Source: Christensenella timonensis (GTDB lineage Bacteria > Bacillota > Clostridia > Christensenellales > Christensenellaceae). Taken from it: a DNA stretch of 64,000 nt. The position numbers and the translations under genes are program-made. Each line of letters opens with the position of its first letter. Positions within the stretch are counted from its first letter, which is position 1. The stretch is taken from positions 1 through 64,000 of the forward strand of contig NZ_FLKP01000001.1 of NCBI RefSeq assembly GCF_900087015.1, given 5' to 3'. Below, in pieces: positions 23,275 to 32,880 of this stretch. The notes under the pieces are model-generated. The model had not been told where the DNA came from, did not search any database, and saw nothing but the letters and a program-made list of their open reading frames with translations.

Positions 23275-24606
23275 ATGAGCAAGATCGTATTGGTCGGGGC
23301 AAACCACGCGGGGACTGCGGCGGCAAACACCATCCTTGACAACTATCCGGAGGAAGAGCTGGTCATCATCGACCGCAACTCCAACATCAGCTACCTCGGC
23401 TGCGGCACGGCGCTTTGGGTCGGGCGGCAGATCGACGGGACAGAGGGCCTTTTCTATTGTTCCCAAGACGTGTTCAAACAAAAACATGCCCGGGTCTACA
23501 TGGAGACCGAAGTCACGAATATCGACTTTGCGGGCAAAAAGGTACACGCGCAGACTAAGTGCGGCGAACAGGTCGTTGAGGAATATGACAAGCTGATCCT
23601 CGCGACGGGATCGCTGCCCATCATCCCCAAAATCAGCGGACTGGAACTCGAAAATGTGGATGTCGTCAAGCTGTTCCAGGACGGCGAAAAGATCAATAAA
23701 GCGCTGGACGACGAAAGCATCCGCAACGTCGCCGTCGTGGGCGCGGGTTACATCGGCGTGGAAATCGCCGAAGCGGTACGCAGGCGCGGCAAGAACGCCA
23801 TGCTGTTCGAGGCGCAGGGTACTTCCCTGTCCGGCTATTACGACCCATGGTTCACGAAGGATATGGATAAGGTCTTGGCGGACAACGGCGTAGAGCTCCA
23901 TTTCAATGAGATCGTAAAGGAATTGAAGGGCGAGGGTAAAGTTGGCGCGATCGTTACGGATAAAGGCGAATACGCTGCCGAACTCGTCATCCTGGCCATC
24001 GGCTTTGTGCCGAACAACGGCCTTGCAAAGGGAAGCCTTGACCTGTTTTCCAACGGCGCTGTCCTCGTCGACAGGCACCAGCGCACGAGCCTTGCGGACG
24101 TTTACGCCGTCGGCGACTGCGCCACCGTTTACAGCAACGCCCTGCGCGCGCCTTCTTACATTGCACTGGCTACGAACGCTGTCCGGAGCGGTATCGTCGC
24201 GGCGCACAACGCCTGCGGCACGCCTCTTGAATCCATCGGCGTACAGGGTTCCAACGGCATCAGCATCTACGGCTACCATATGGTATCCACAGGCCTCAAC
24301 TTAAAAGCTGCTGAAAAAGCGGGCATGGAGGTATTGTATACCGATTATGAAGACCTCCAGAAGCCGGCTTTCATCCACGACAACCACCGCGTCAAAATCC
24401 GCATTATCTACGAAAGGGGCTCGCGGCGCATCGTGGGTACACAGATCGCTTCGTATGAAGATATCGCGATGGGTATCCACATGTTCTCACTGGCCATCGA
24501 GGAAGGCGTGACCATCGATAAGCTAAAACTACTCGATATCTTCTTTCTCCCGCACTTCAACCAACCGTATAACTACATCACCATGGCTGCGCTGGGCGCG
24601 GAATAA
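23275..24606 (+). CDS. nox: NADH oxidase-like flavoprotein disulfide reductase family enzyme
   Basis: 443 residues from the ATG at 23275 (GAGGG upstream). It has an FAD-binding motif (VLVGANHAGTAAANTI), an active cysteine in SYLGCGTALW, an NAD-binding motif (VAVVGAGYIGVEIAEA), a second FAD motif (DVYAVGDCATV) and a dimer domain. The redox cysteine and the His of GANHAG are features of NADH oxidase and NADH peroxidase. It most likely reduces oxygen to water with NADH, although peroxidase or CoA-disulfide reductase activity cannot be excluded. It belongs with the oxygen-defence genes on either side. Confidence 0.88.
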   Translation: MSKIVLVGANHAGTAAANTILDNYPEEELVIIDRNSNISYLGCGTALWVGRQIDGTEGLFYCSQDVFKQKHARVYMETEVTNIDFAGKKVHAQTKCGEQVVEEYDKLILATGSLPIIPKISGLELENVDVVKLFQDGEKINKALDDESIRNVAVVGAGYIGVEIAEAVRRRGKNAMLFEAQGTSLSGYYDPWFTKDMDKVLADNGVELHFNEIVKELKGEGKVGAIVTDKGEYAAELVILAIGFVPNNGLAKGSLDLFSNGAVLVDRHQRTSLADVYAVGDCATVYSNALRAPSYIALATNAVRSGIVAAHNACGTPLESIGVQGSNGISIYGYHMVSTGLNLKAAEKAGMEVLYTDYEDLQKPAFIHDNHRVKIRIIYERGSRRIVGTQIASYEDIAMGIHMFSLAIEEGVTIDKLKLLDIFFLPHFNQPYNYITMAALGAE

Positions 24607-24613
24607 ACCAAGT

Positions 24614-24642
24614 AAAAAGGCTGCCAGTTGGCAGCCTTTTTT
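24614..24642 (+). terminator. Terminator after nox
   Basis: ggctgcca (24619-24626) pairs with tggcagcc (24629-24636), followed by a T run. Confidence 0.9.
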
Positions 24643-24649
24643 GCTCTTC

Positions 24650-25237
24650 CTAATCCATGAAATACGTCGCGTACATATCGGCGATCGCCAGCGCAGGCGC
24701 AAGCTTGTACGTCCCGTACGCGCTTGACTGTGTACGCCCGCCGATATAGCTGCGCGCCGCGTCGTCATAACCGCCCATATGCCAGCGGATGGCGATGGCC
24801 TCCTCATCCGTCAGCCTGATATGCCGCATCAAAAGGTATACCGACTTTTCCCCGTGCCCGATGGGCAGCGTATCCTCGATCACATATATCTCCTTTTCCA
24901 TCCATTCGCGTTTGCCCGGCGTTTTTACATTGCGCACGCCCTTCTGGTACATGTTCACTTTACAGACGTCATGCAAAAGCCCCGCGATTATAAGCGAATC
25001 CCCATGCTCGCATTTGATCATCTTATTGAAATTATTCAGGATCTTAAAAACGTTCATACTATGCACAAGCAGTCCGCCCTCGAAATCCCCATGGTTGCTT
25101 GTGCTCGCGGGCGCGGTATAAAAATCCGTTTCCGTTTCCAGCCAATCGAGCAGGCCCTGCATGTTTTCCCGACCGGTGCCAAGCAACAGTTCCTTAAATT
25201 CTTCTTTTAACGCGTCAAGCTGCTCCTGTCTGCCCAT
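24650..25237 (-). CDS. HD-domain phosphohydrolase
   Basis: 195 residues of the HD superfamily. The metal-binding residues appear as GLLVHSMNVFK, then AGLLHDVCKVN, with a later MRHIRLTDEEAIAIRWHMGG and final Asp in LAIADMYA. Such proteins hydrolyse phosphoesters, often of nucleotides; the substrate here is unknown. It lacks any second domain. It converges with nox across a shared terminator. Confidence 0.85.
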   Translation of the reverse strand: MGRQEQLDALKEEFKELLLGTGRENMQGLLDWLETETDFYTAPASTSNHGDFEGGLLVHSMNVFKILNNFNKMIKCEHGDSLIIAGLLHDVCKVNMYQKGVRNVKTPGKREWMEKEIYVIEDTLPIGHGEKSVYLLMRHIRLTDEEAIAIRWHMGGYDDAARSYIGGRTQSSAYGTYKLAPALAIADMYATYFMD

Positions 25238-25293
25238 ATTTTTTCCTGCCGTTTCATTTTTCTTTTATGATACCATACAATCGCGCATAAAAA

Positions 25294-25325
25294 AATACGG
25301 GCGGTAAAACCGCCCGTATTTTAAG
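25294..25325. terminator. Terminator after reverse rubrerythrin gene
   Basis: aatacgggcgg pairs with ccgcccgtatt around taaaa, with A and T runs on both sides. Confidence 0.88.
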
Positions 25326-25340
25326 ACCAATATCAAAATC

Positions 25341-25880
25341 TTATTTGACAACCCTGTCAAGAAGGCCCTGGAACGCACAGCCATGGCGTGCTTCGTCCTT
25401 TGCCATCTCATGTACCGTATCGTGGATCGCGTCGTATCCAAGCTCTTTTGCGCGTTTCGCCAGCGCCAGCTTACCGGCCGTAGCGCCGCATTCCGCGTCA
25501 GCGCGCAGCTGCAGGTTTTTCTTTGTATCCGCGTAAACGACCTCGCCCAAAAGCTCCGCAAACTTCGCAGCATGCTCCGCTTCCTCAAACGCAGCCCTTT
25601 TGTACGTTTCCGCTACTTCCGGATAACCTTCCCGGTCAGCCTGGCGTGCCATTGCAAGGTACATGCCGACTTCCGTACATTCGCCCATAAAATTTTCCCG
25701 CAAGCCCTGTACCACTTCTTCGTCAAGTCCCTGTGCTACACCGATCTTGTGCTCGTCCGCCCAAACGCGTTCGCCCGCGAATTCGTCGAATTTGGAACCG
25801 TCCGCCCCGCACTGCGGGCATTTCGCCGGGCGCTCGCCCTCCGCTGTGTAACCACATACCTGACATACATACTTAACCAT
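25341..25880 (-). CDS. Reverse rubrerythrin (NADH peroxidase-type)
   Basis: 179 residues with the rubredoxin module first ([10 protein letters not shown] ... CPQCGADG), then the ferritin-like diiron domain ([37 protein letters not shown]). This inverted order defines reverse rubrerythrins, which reduce peroxide and oxygen in clostridia. GGAGG lies 9 bases before the ATG. It lies divergent from the aldehyde dehydrogenase gene, with repeated ACCGGT elements between them. Confidence 0.93.
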   Translation of the reverse strand: MVKYVCQVCGYTAEGERPAKCPQCGADGSKFDEFAGERVWADEHKIGVAQGLDEEVVQGLRENFMGECTEVGMYLAMARQADREGYPEVAETYKRAAFEEAEHAAKFAELLGEVVYADTKKNLQLRADAECGATAGKLALAKRAKELGYDAIHDTVHEMAKDEARHGCAFQGLLDRVVK

Positions 25881-25951
25881 TTCTTCATACCTCCCAATAA
25901 TCGTCCGGACATAAGTCCATAATTTAATGATACACCATCTTTTTAATCTTT

Positions 25952-26020
25952 AAACCGGTTTTTTTTAAATGCGGGACTTTTTCTTTCCGTTTACCGGTTT
26001 TTAAATCCGTTATATATAAT
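25952..26020. promoter_or_regulatory. ALDH promoter region with two ACCGGT elements
   Basis: AAACCGGTTT (25952-25961, a perfect palindrome) and a second ACCGGTTTTTAAAT element starting at 25993 lie 39 bases apart. A TATAAT at 26015-26020 is a good -10 for the ALDH gene, so the second element overlaps its -35 region. This suggests repressor control of one or both divergent genes. Confidence 0.45.
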
Positions 26021-26048
26021 GTATCAGAAAAAATCCGAGGTGAAGAAA

Positions 26049-27428
26049 ATGAAAAATGCCGCCGGTATTATTGAGGCGCAGCGCAACTATTTTGAATCGG
26101 ACGCCACGCGTTCATACGATTTTCGCCTGCAGGCCTTGCACCGCCTGCGCGACGCTATTATAAAAAACGAAGCGAAAATCTGCGAAGCGCTCAACGCCGA
26201 CCTTCACAAGAGTTATTTTGAGGCCTTTGAAACAGAGGTCGGCCTTGTCATAGACGAGATCACCTACCAGATCAAACACCTGCGGCGTTTTATGAAGCCG
26301 CGCCATAAAAGGACGCCGCTTGCGCAATTTCCGTCCAAAAGCTTCGTCATGAAAGAGCCTTACGGCGTGGTATTGATTATGTCGCCGTGGAACTACCCGT
26401 TCCAACTGACGATGGAGCCGCTTGCCGGTGCGATTGCGGCGGGCAACACCGTCATTTTGAAGCCGTCCGATTATTCGCGCAACACCTCACAGGTCATGGC
26501 GGATCTCCTGTCTTCCATTTTCCCTCCTGAATATATCGCGGTCATGCTGGGCGGGCGCGAGGCGAACCAGGATCTTTTAAAGCAGAAGTTTGATTATATC
26601 TTTTTCACGGGCGGTGTGAACGTCGGCAAGCTTGTCATGGAATCCGCAGCACAGTTTGTAACGCCCGTGACCTTGGAGCTCGGCGGCCAAAGCCCGTGCA
26701 TTGTCGACAGCACCGCCAATTTGAAGGTTGCGGCCAGGCGCATCGCCTGGGGTAAATTCTTGAACGCCGGACAGACGTGCGTAGCGCCCAACCATTTATT
26801 CGTGCACGAATCCGTAAAGGACGAGCTTCTTTCCCATATCAAAGACAGCATCCGGCAGTACTATACAGACGATCCCCTCTCGTGCGGCTATCTCCCCAAG
26901 ATCATCAACCAAAAGCATTTTGAACGGTTGTCCGGCCTGCTTAGGGATACGGACATCTATTGCGGCGGACGCATGGACGCGGAAAAAAACAGCATCGAAC
27001 CGACGGTCATCGACCACGCCACGTACGACCTGCCCGTCATGGGCGAGGAGATATTCGGGCCGCTGCTGCCCGTCCTCACCTACCGGGATCTGGACAGCCT
27101 GATCTCCCTGATCCGCTCGCACCCCCGTCCGCTTGCACTTTACCTGTTTTCCACCGACCGTTCCACAATCGACCGCATACTGGGTAACCTCCCATATGGC
27201 GGCGGATGCGTCAACGATACGGTGGTGCAGCTCGCCACTTCGCGCATGCCCTTTGGCGGCGTAGGCAATTCCGGCATGGGCAAATACCACGGCGCGGACA
27301 GTTTCGAGACTTTTTCGCATTACAAGAGCATCCTGCACAAATCAAACGCCATTGACCTGCCTATCCGCTACATGCCGCCTTCAGATAAAAAACTAAACCA
27401 GCTGCGCAGGTTCATCGGCAAAAAATAA
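26049..27428 (+). CDS. Aldehyde dehydrogenase (ALDH class 3-like)
   Basis: 459 residues from the ATG at 26049 (GAGGTG upstream). It oxidises aldehydes with NAD(P). Hallmarks are IMSPWNYPFQL, FTGGVNVGKLVM, ELGGQSPCIVD (general base Glu) and NAGQTCVAPNHLFV (catalytic Cys). The C-terminal oligomerisation part (GMGKYHGADSFETFSHYKSI) is typical of the ywdH/ALDH3 group. The substrate cannot be told from sequence. It is a single-gene unit with its own terminator. Confidence 0.93.
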   Translation: MKNAAGIIEAQRNYFESDATRSYDFRLQALHRLRDAIIKNEAKICEALNADLHKSYFEAFETEVGLVIDEITYQIKHLRRFMKPRHKRTPLAQFPSKSFVMKEPYGVVLIMSPWNYPFQLTMEPLAGAIAAGNTVILKPSDYSRNTSQVMADLLSSIFPPEYIAVMLGGREANQDLLKQKFDYIFFTGGVNVGKLVMESAAQFVTPVTLELGGQSPCIVDSTANLKVAARRIAWGKFLNAGQTCVAPNHLFVHESVKDELLSHIKDSIRQYYTDDPLSCGYLPKIINQKHFERLSGLLRDTDIYCGGRMDAEKNSIEPTVIDHATYDLPVMGEEIFGPLLPVLTYRDLDSLISLIRSHPRPLALYLFSTDRSTIDRILGNLPYGGGCVNDTVVQLATSRMPFGGVGNSGMGKYHGADSFETFSHYKSILHKSNAIDLPIRYMPPSDKKLNQLRRFIGKK

Positions 27429-27449
27429 GCTGCGCGATCCAAACAACCA

Positions 27450-27480
27450 AAAAAGCGCCGCCTACCATGGCGGCGCTTTT
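27450..27480. terminator. Terminator between ALDH and sensor kinase genes
   Basis: AGCGCCGCC pairs with GGCGGCGCT around TACCAT, flanked by A and T runs. It can serve both convergent genes. Confidence 0.9.
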
Positions 27481-27489
27481 CCCATGCGC

Positions 27490-29877
27490 TCATTCCGCTT
27501 GAAGGGCTTCCCCCTCCTCCCCCTCTGCCTCACGGTATTCCGGGAAGGAGATAATAACCTTGAAAAGGTCGCCGTCGATCTCGATGGAGAACAGCCCGTT
27601 CATCAGCTGCATAAAATTCTTGGCAATAGAAAGCCCAAGGCCGCTGCCTTCCGTATGCCGAGATTCATCCCCGCGCTTGAAGCGCTCCATCAGCTCCTCT
27701 TCCGTCATATTGAGCTCGTCGCGCGATACGTTCTTGACGATAATGCAAATATTGTGCAGTACGCGTTTGATGGTGATATACACGCGCGAATTGTCCGCCG
27801 CGTATTTCAACGCATTTTCCAGCACATTGCCGATCACGCGCCACAAAAGCCGTCCATCCGCGTTCACATACATTTTTTCATCCGGCATCTCGTTTACGAA
27901 CGTCAGGCCGGAAGCTTCGATCTTGTCAGACATCTCGCCCAGGGCCTGCTCCATAAACTGGATCAGCTCGATGCGCGTCATTTCGACGCTCATATCCCCG
28001 CTCGTCGCCTTTGCCGCCTCAAAAAGGTCGTCCGTGAGGGATTTCAGGCGTTTGGATTTCATATCCAGCACATCGAGGTATTTAGGCCCGTTCGGGCTGG
28101 AAAGCCCCTCTTTTTTGAGCAGGTCGACATACGTTAAAATTGATGTGAGCGGCGTTTTGATGTCGTGCGACACGTTGGTGATCAACTCCGTTTTCATACG
28201 TTCCGCTTTTACCTCGTGCTGCACCGCGGCATCCAGCCCCTCCGCGATATGCTCGATCCCCATCGCGATCTTGTCGAGGTCGGCGCCGCCGCCTTTGCGG
28301 ATGGGGTATGTAAGGTCCCCGTCCTTGATCTTTTCCACACCGATGGAAATATCCTTGACCGCCGCCGCTTTCCTCAGGATAAACTTCACCGAGGCGATCA
28401 CATAGATCGTCAGCGGGATCAGGCCGATGATCACGCCAAACACGTTGAGCACAACCCCTAAGAATACCAGCAGCAAAATCAGCAGCAGCCCGCCGATCAG
28501 GTACCATACGATCGCGCCCACGCCCTTAGAGCCCATACCGCTCCTGTCGTAAACGTTTTTAATGCCGCCGCTCACCGTCGCAACCAGCGTAAAATTTTCC
28601 TTCCGCTTGACCCGGCGCGCAAGGGACATGCTCCACATCAAGCACAATGCCACGGCCACGGACACAAGCGAGCATATTTGTACCACCTGCAGCGCGCCGT
28701 AAGCGTTGCCCACCCAATTGGCGATCTGGTCTACGCCCGCCGCGATCAGGCTTACGATAACGATCAGTATGATCCCGCCGATATCCAGATAGATGGAATC
28801 CATGAACGTGACCTTGATCTGGCCGCCTTCCGGCGAACGCCCCGCCGTATACATCAGCCACAAAAATGCCGCCGAGAAGACTGCGACGCATACCAGCACG
28901 AGGACGAACAGCCTCAAATAGCTGATATAAAGCGCATTGTATTCCGCCTGGTTCTGCCCAAACGCTTCGTTCGACATCCCCAGGTATATCTGTACGCCGT
29001 CCATATCCTGCCCGCGCAGCGCATATTCCGAAGCTCCCTCCCATGACGCTGCATAAACGCCCGGCGTAGCGCCGTCCCAGTTGTATTTCTGGTTGGCCTC
29101 CAGCTTCCGTATCAAGTCCGCGGCCTCCGCCGCATCGCCTGCTTGCGTATTCGTATCGAGCAGCTCGCCGTTTTTCACGACCGCAAAATAAAAATCCTTC
29201 TGTCCTTCTATATCGCTTCTCGCCTGCGCGCCCCTTTGCTCCAGGTTTTGCGTGATATACGCTTCCGCGTTGTTGAAAAGCTCCGCATACTTGCTGTTTA
29301 CGGTATCCAGCTGCTTTTGTACATAAGGATCGACCTCCGGTAAAATGCGGCTGCCCGCATCCTCGCCTTCCGGGGCCGACGCCGCCTGTTCGTCGCTGCT
29401 TTGCGCAGCGGCGCTTTCTTGCAGTTCGCTTATTATGATATCAGACAGGCTTTGATCCTCTTTTCCCACCGCGCCCTGCGCTTCTGTGCCCGACGCATTT
29501 TCATTGTTTCCCACCTGTGCTTCAAATTCTTTAATATAGTCATGATAATAACCTCCCAGTCCTGCCGAATCGAGGATTTCACTGATCTCCTGTTCGTGTC
29601 CCTGCTTGAGCTGCCCCAGGTAATCCCGCAGCTCATTCTTGAGCGTTTCGTCCCCGTACCCGAAATATGCGCTCTCCACTTTCCCCAGGTATCCTTCCAC
29701 CTGGTTTAAGTAATCGCGCGAGTCAATGTACTGCCCGCTTGTCACAGCCGTGGAAACATCCTGCCTCCACATGCTCGACAAAATGATCGTCGCGCCGCAG
29801 GCCGAGGCGATACAAAGTACCCAAGCTATGAATTTAAACCATATGTTAAACCTTGAGCTTGTCAATTTTGTAGCCAA
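27490..29877 (-). CDS. Sensor histidine kinase, multi-pass membrane
   Basis: 795 residues. A first membrane helix (about 14-34) is followed by a large outer region rich in Glu/Gln/Ala (35-310), about five more membrane helices (310-510) and a HAMP-like segment. The HisKA domain carries His571 in NVSHDIKTPLTS. The ATPase domain has the N box NVLENALKYA and G box GSGLGLSIAKNF. The frame starts at a TTG that overlaps the response regulator gene by 32 bases; the exact start is uncertain. It pairs with that regulator. The divergent DUF4349 lipoprotein gene beyond the regulator is a possible target. Confidence 0.9.
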   Translation of the reverse strand: MATKLTSSRFNIWFKFIAWVLCIASACGATIILSSMWRQDVSTAVTSGQYIDSRDYLNQVEGYLGKVESAYFGYGDETLKNELRDYLGQLKQGHEQEISEILDSAGLGGYYHDYIKEFEAQVGNNENASGTEAQGAVGKEDQSLSDIIISELQESAAAQSSDEQAASAPEGEDAGSRILPEVDPYVQKQLDTVNSKYAELFNNAEAYITQNLEQRGAQARSDIEGQKDFYFAVVKNGELLDTNTQAGDAAEAADLIRKLEANQKYNWDGATPGVYAASWEGASEYALRGQDMDGVQIYLGMSNEAFGQNQAEYNALYISYLRLFVLVLVCVAVFSAAFLWLMYTAGRSPEGGQIKVTFMDSIYLDIGGIILIVIVSLIAAGVDQIANWVGNAYGALQVVQICSLVSVAVALCLMWSMSLARRVKRKENFTLVATVSGGIKNVYDRSGMGSKGVGAIVWYLIGGLLLILLLVFLGVVLNVFGVIIGLIPLTIYVIASVKFILRKAAAVKDISIGVEKIKDGDLTYPIRKGGGADLDKIAMGIEHIAEGLDAAVQHEVKAERMKTELITNVSHDIKTPLTSILTYVDLLKKEGLSSPNGPKYLDVLDMKSKRLKSLTDDLFEAAKATSGDMSVEMTRIELIQFMEQALGEMSDKIEASGLTFVNEMPDEKMYVNADGRLLWRVIGNVLENALKYAADNSRVYITIKRVLHNICIIVKNVSRDELNMTEEELMERFKRGDESRHTEGSGLGLSIAKNFMQLMNGLFSIEIDGDLFKVIISFPEYREAEGEEGEALQAE

Positions 29878-30538
29878 TGCCCCATACCACCTTCAAATAT
29901 TTCGGTTCCTTCGGATTGATCTCGATCTTTTCGCGTATCCTCCTGATGTGCACCGCGATCGTATTCTCGGCGCCCACCGCTTTTTCGTCCCACACGCTCT
30001 CGTAGATCTGCGTGGTGGACAAAACCATTTCCATATTCTGCATCAGGTAACGCAGTATCTTGTATTCCATGGGCGTCAGCTTCACGCCCTCGCCGTCTAC
30101 CGTCACGGTCTTTTTCATGTCGTCCAAAACCAGGCCGCCCGTCTGGTAGATCCCCTGCGTCTCCGTCATGCTGCCAAGGGTCGTATAGCGTCTTAATTGC
30201 GATTTTACCCTTGCCACGAGTTCAAGCGGATTAAAAGGCTTTGTCAGATAATCGTCCGCACCTGCATTGAGTCCCAGTATCTTGTCGTTGTCTTCCGATT
30301 TCGCGCTTAACATAATCACGGGAACGTTTGCATATTCGCGCAGCTTCATCGTCGCGCGGATCCCGTCCATGCCCGGCATCATGATGTCCATGATGATCAG
30401 GTGGACTTCGTTTTCCTCCACCAGGCGGATCGCCTGCGCGCCGTCATACGCTTTTAGGATTTCATATCCTTCGTTTACAAGGTAGATTTCTATTGCCTCT
30501 ACGATTTCCTTGTCATCGTCGCAGACCAATATTTTCAT
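29846..30538 (-). CDS. OmpR/PhoB-family response regulator
   Basis: 230 residues. The receiver domain has an acidic cluster VCDDD and phospho-acceptor Asp51 (LIIMDIMMPGMDG), plus conserved Lys in YLTKPFNPLEL. A winged-helix effector follows (LTPMEYKILRYLMQNMEMVL ... VHIRRIREKIE). It is the first gene of the two-component operon. Its promoter gap (30539-30733) is shared with the divergent DUF4349 gene. Confidence 0.95.
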   Translation of the reverse strand: MKILVCDDDKEIVEAIEIYLVNEGYEILKAYDGAQAIRLVEENEVHLIIMDIMMPGMDGIRATMKLREYANVPVIMLSAKSEDNDKILGLNAGADDYLTKPFNPLELVARVKSQLRRYTTLGSMTETQGIYQTGGLVLDDMKKTVTVDGEGVKLTPMEYKILRYLMQNMEMVLSTTQIYESVWDEKAVGAENTIAVHIRRIREKIEINPKEPKYLKVVWGIGYKIDKLKV

Positions 30539-30733
30539 GGTGTATTACCTCCGCTCTTTATCAGGTATAGTATACCATACCCACCTTGCTTTTGCCTTAC
30601 TCTTATGATATACAGGAATTATTAAGATAAAAGGCCCCAAAAAATTAAGACTTTATGAAGCAGCCATGAATATGGAACCTTTTTCATGAAACGGCAGTCT
30701 AACAGGTAACAACAGTACTCGGAGGTATCTGCC

Positions 30734-31813
30734 ATGAAAAAAATTTTAACTGTATTTTTATGTATTTTGATATGTGCCTGCGTGCTTTTGGGCGCATGCT
30801 CCGCCGCGCCGCAAAGCGCTGCCGATTCGGCTCCCCAGGCCACCAGCGCCCCTGCCGGCAATAAGGCGGAAATGATGGACGGCGAGGAGGCCGCCGCCGA
30901 AGAAGCGGGCACGGGGGATCTCGGCAACCTCACCAACGCAGCCCTGCCCGACACCAACCGCAAACTGACCTATTCCGCTTCCTTTGACATTTCCACCAAA
31001 CAATACGACAGCGACTATAACAAAATCAACGCCGAGCTCGGCGCGGCCGGAGGGTATATCGAAAATGAATCCTCCACGGCCGACGTTTCTTACGGCAGCA
31101 GCGCCAGCGGACGTTATACCACGATGACCATGCGCGTTCCCGTAGACAAATACAACGAATTCCTGGACAAGCTTTCGGGGATCGGCGAGGTGACCGGCAA
31201 GCAGAAGAATACCGAGGATTTTTCCGACCAGTATTATGACACACAGTCGCGTATCGAGCTGTTGGAGGGGCAGAAAGCCCGCCTGATGGCCCACCTGGCA
31301 AATGCGACGAGCACGGAGGACATCATCGCGCTCGAACAGGAGATCACCGACGTGATCTACGAACTGGACCAGCTCCAGGGCAACATGCGCAGGATGGATA
31401 ACCTCGTCGACTATGCGACTGTCTCCATCACGCTCACGGAGCTCATCACCCCTGAAACGATCGGCAGCGACGGGCAGCCCCTCGGCGACCGCGCAAGCGA
31501 AGCTTTCTCCCTTTCCATGACGGGCGTAGGCGAATTCCTGGAAAACTTCGCCGTTGGCTTTATGGCAGCGCTGCCGGCCATCATCCTGATCGCGGTCATC
31601 ATCGCCGTCGTACTGCTCGTATTAAAGCTGGTACGCTTCCTGATGGGCAAATACCGCACCAAGCATCCCAAAAAGGCAGCCGCGCCGCCGTATTACGGAC
31701 AGCCATACCAGCCACAGCAGCCGTACGCGCCGCAGCACCAGCAGCCGGCAGCACCGGACGAAGCGGACAATGCGCAGGCTGGCAACACGGAAAACAAGAC
31801 AGGCCAAAATTGA
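30734..31813 (+). CDS. DUF4349-domain lipoprotein
   Basis: 359 residues. The lipoprotein signal ends in LGAC (Cys22). A DUF4349 domain follows (about 75-235) with paired beta segments and a coiled coil (YDTQSRIELLEGQKARLMAH). A C-terminal membrane helix (about 265-300) and a Gln/Pro-rich cytoplasmic or outer tail (YQPQQPYAPQHQQP) complete it. The function of DUF4349 is unknown; these proteins are envelope-associated and are often regulated by stress systems. GGAGG lies 8 bases before the ATG. It lies divergent from a two-component system. Confidence 0.88.
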   Translation: MKKILTVFLCILICACVLLGACSAAPQSAADSAPQATSAPAGNKAEMMDGEEAAAEEAGTGDLGNLTNAALPDTNRKLTYSASFDISTKQYDSDYNKINAELGAAGGYIENESSTADVSYGSSASGRYTTMTMRVPVDKYNEFLDKLSGIGEVTGKQKNTEDFSDQYYDTQSRIELLEGQKARLMAHLANATSTEDIIALEQEITDVIYELDQLQGNMRRMDNLVDYATVSITLTELITPETIGSDGQPLGDRASEAFSLSMTGVGEFLENFAVGFMAALPAIILIAVIIAVVLLVLKLVRFLMGKYRTKHPKKAAAPPYYGQPYQPQQPYAPQHQQPAAPDEADNAQAGNTENKTGQN

Positions 31814-31821
31814 TGCAATCA

Positions 31822-31850
31822 AAAAAGGAGCCGCTATGCGGCTCCTTTTC
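31822..31850. terminator. Terminator between DUF4349 and ferredoxin-type genes
   Basis: ggagccgc (31827-31834) pairs with gcggctcc (31838-31845), with A and T runs; it serves both convergent genes. Confidence 0.88.
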
Positions 31851-31855
31851 CTTCT

Positions 31856-32758
31856 TCAGGTTTCATTCCCTTCGCTGTGCTTTTTGGCGCGGATCCATGT
31901 TTCAAAAGTAGATTCAATCGCCCCCTGCGGGCATGCTTTTTTACAGGCGCCGCAGCGGATGCATTCCGCGCTGTTTGGGTTTTCAAACACCTTGATATCC
32001 AGCTTGCATGCGCTCTCGCACGCGCCGCACCCCGTGCATTTGCTCTCATCCACCTGCAGCCTGTATAAAGAGACCTTGTTGAACAGCCCATACACTGCTC
32101 CCAGCGGACATACATAGCGGCAGAACGGGCGGTATACCGCGATGGAGAGGATGATAAGCCCCGCGAGCAGGCTCACCTTCCACACAAAAAGGCCGCCTGC
32201 CGCCTGCTGCAACCCCGGGTTCGCCGCCACCAGCGGCAGCCCCGCCATCAGCGTTCCCGACGGACAGATATATTCGCAAAACCATGGCTGCCCCTGTCCG
32301 ATAATATCCACCGCCAGCGAAGGCAGCAGGATAACGAAGCCCACCAGGATACCGTATTTTAAGAATTTTAACCATTTATCGCCTGGCAATGCCCGCAATT
32401 TTTTCACAAACGGTATTTTGAAAACCAAATCCTGCACCAGTCCAAAGGGACACAGCCAACCGCAGACCAGCCTTCCCAGCAGCGCGCCCGTGGCGAGCAA
32501 AAATCCGGCGATATAAAAGGTAAATTTGTAATCCCTGCTGCCCAGTACCGCCTGCAGCGCCCCGATGGGGCAGGATGCAAGCGCGCCCGGGCACGAATAG
32601 CAGTTAAGGCCGGGCACACACGCGTATTTTGTCGCGCCCGTAAAGATCGTCCCCTTTGTAAAACCCGCCATATAACCGTTTGTCAGCAGTGTGAAGGCGA
32701 TTTGCACCGCCAGCCTGACGTGCGTGGCGATCCACGTAAAAAACCTAACCAATTCCAA
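31856..32758 (-). CDS. 4Fe-4S binding membrane protein (NapH/CcdA-partner type)
   Basis: 300 residues, with about five membrane helices and cysteine motifs of the ferredoxin-type membrane electron carriers: [42 protein letters not shown]. Two 4Fe-4S cluster motifs ([11 protein letters not shown] and [11 protein letters not shown]) sit at the C-terminus. It is thought to carry reducing power across the membrane. The start is TTG (32758), overlapping the stop of a 44-codon CxxC gene; GGAG lies about 6 bases upstream. With a TlpA-like thioredoxin gene it forms a redox cassette. Confidence 0.88.
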   Translation of the reverse strand: MELVRFFTWIATHVRLAVQIAFTLLTNGYMAGFTKGTIFTGATKYACVPGLNCYSCPGALASCPIGALQAVLGSRDYKFTFYIAGFLLATGALLGRLVCGWLCPFGLVQDLVFKIPFVKKLRALPGDKWLKFLKYGILVGFVILLPSLAVDIIGQGQPWFCEYICPSGTLMAGLPLVAANPGLQQAAGGLFVWKVSLLAGLIILSIAVYRPFCRYVCPLGAVYGLFNKVSLYRLQVDESKCTGCGACESACKLDIKVFENPNSAECIRCGACKKACPQGAIESTFETWIRAKKHSEGNET

Positions 32759-32879
32759 TACACTCCAGACATATATTGACCGCCTTGGTAAAGACGACCT
32801 GCGCTTCCCCCCGCATGACCCCGGCCACGATGAAAGCGATCCCGGCCGCAGCGAGTACGATCCACCATTTGTTTTTCAT
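32745..32879 (-). CDS. CD1871A-like CxxC micro-protein
   Basis: A 44-residue gene not obvious by length. It has ATG at 32879 and stop at 32745. One membrane helix (about residues 5-22) is followed by [16 protein letters not shown], a terminal CLEC (CxxC). It resembles the family of small CXXC proteins called CD1871A in Clostridioides, which occur between TlpA and ferredoxin-type membrane genes, as here. It starts 1 base after the TlpA stop and overlaps the next gene by 14 bases, so it belongs to that operon. The redox role of the CxxC pair is inferred. Confidence 0.8.
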   Translation of the reverse strand: MKNKWWIVLAAAGIAFIVAGVMRGEAQVVFTKAVNICLECIGIG

Positions 32880-32880
32880 C

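Noticed and set aside
23221-24279. A 352-codon open frame opposite the NADH oxidase gene
   Set aside because: It is a GC-rich antisense shadow of a well-supported flavoprotein gene, with no recognisable domain.
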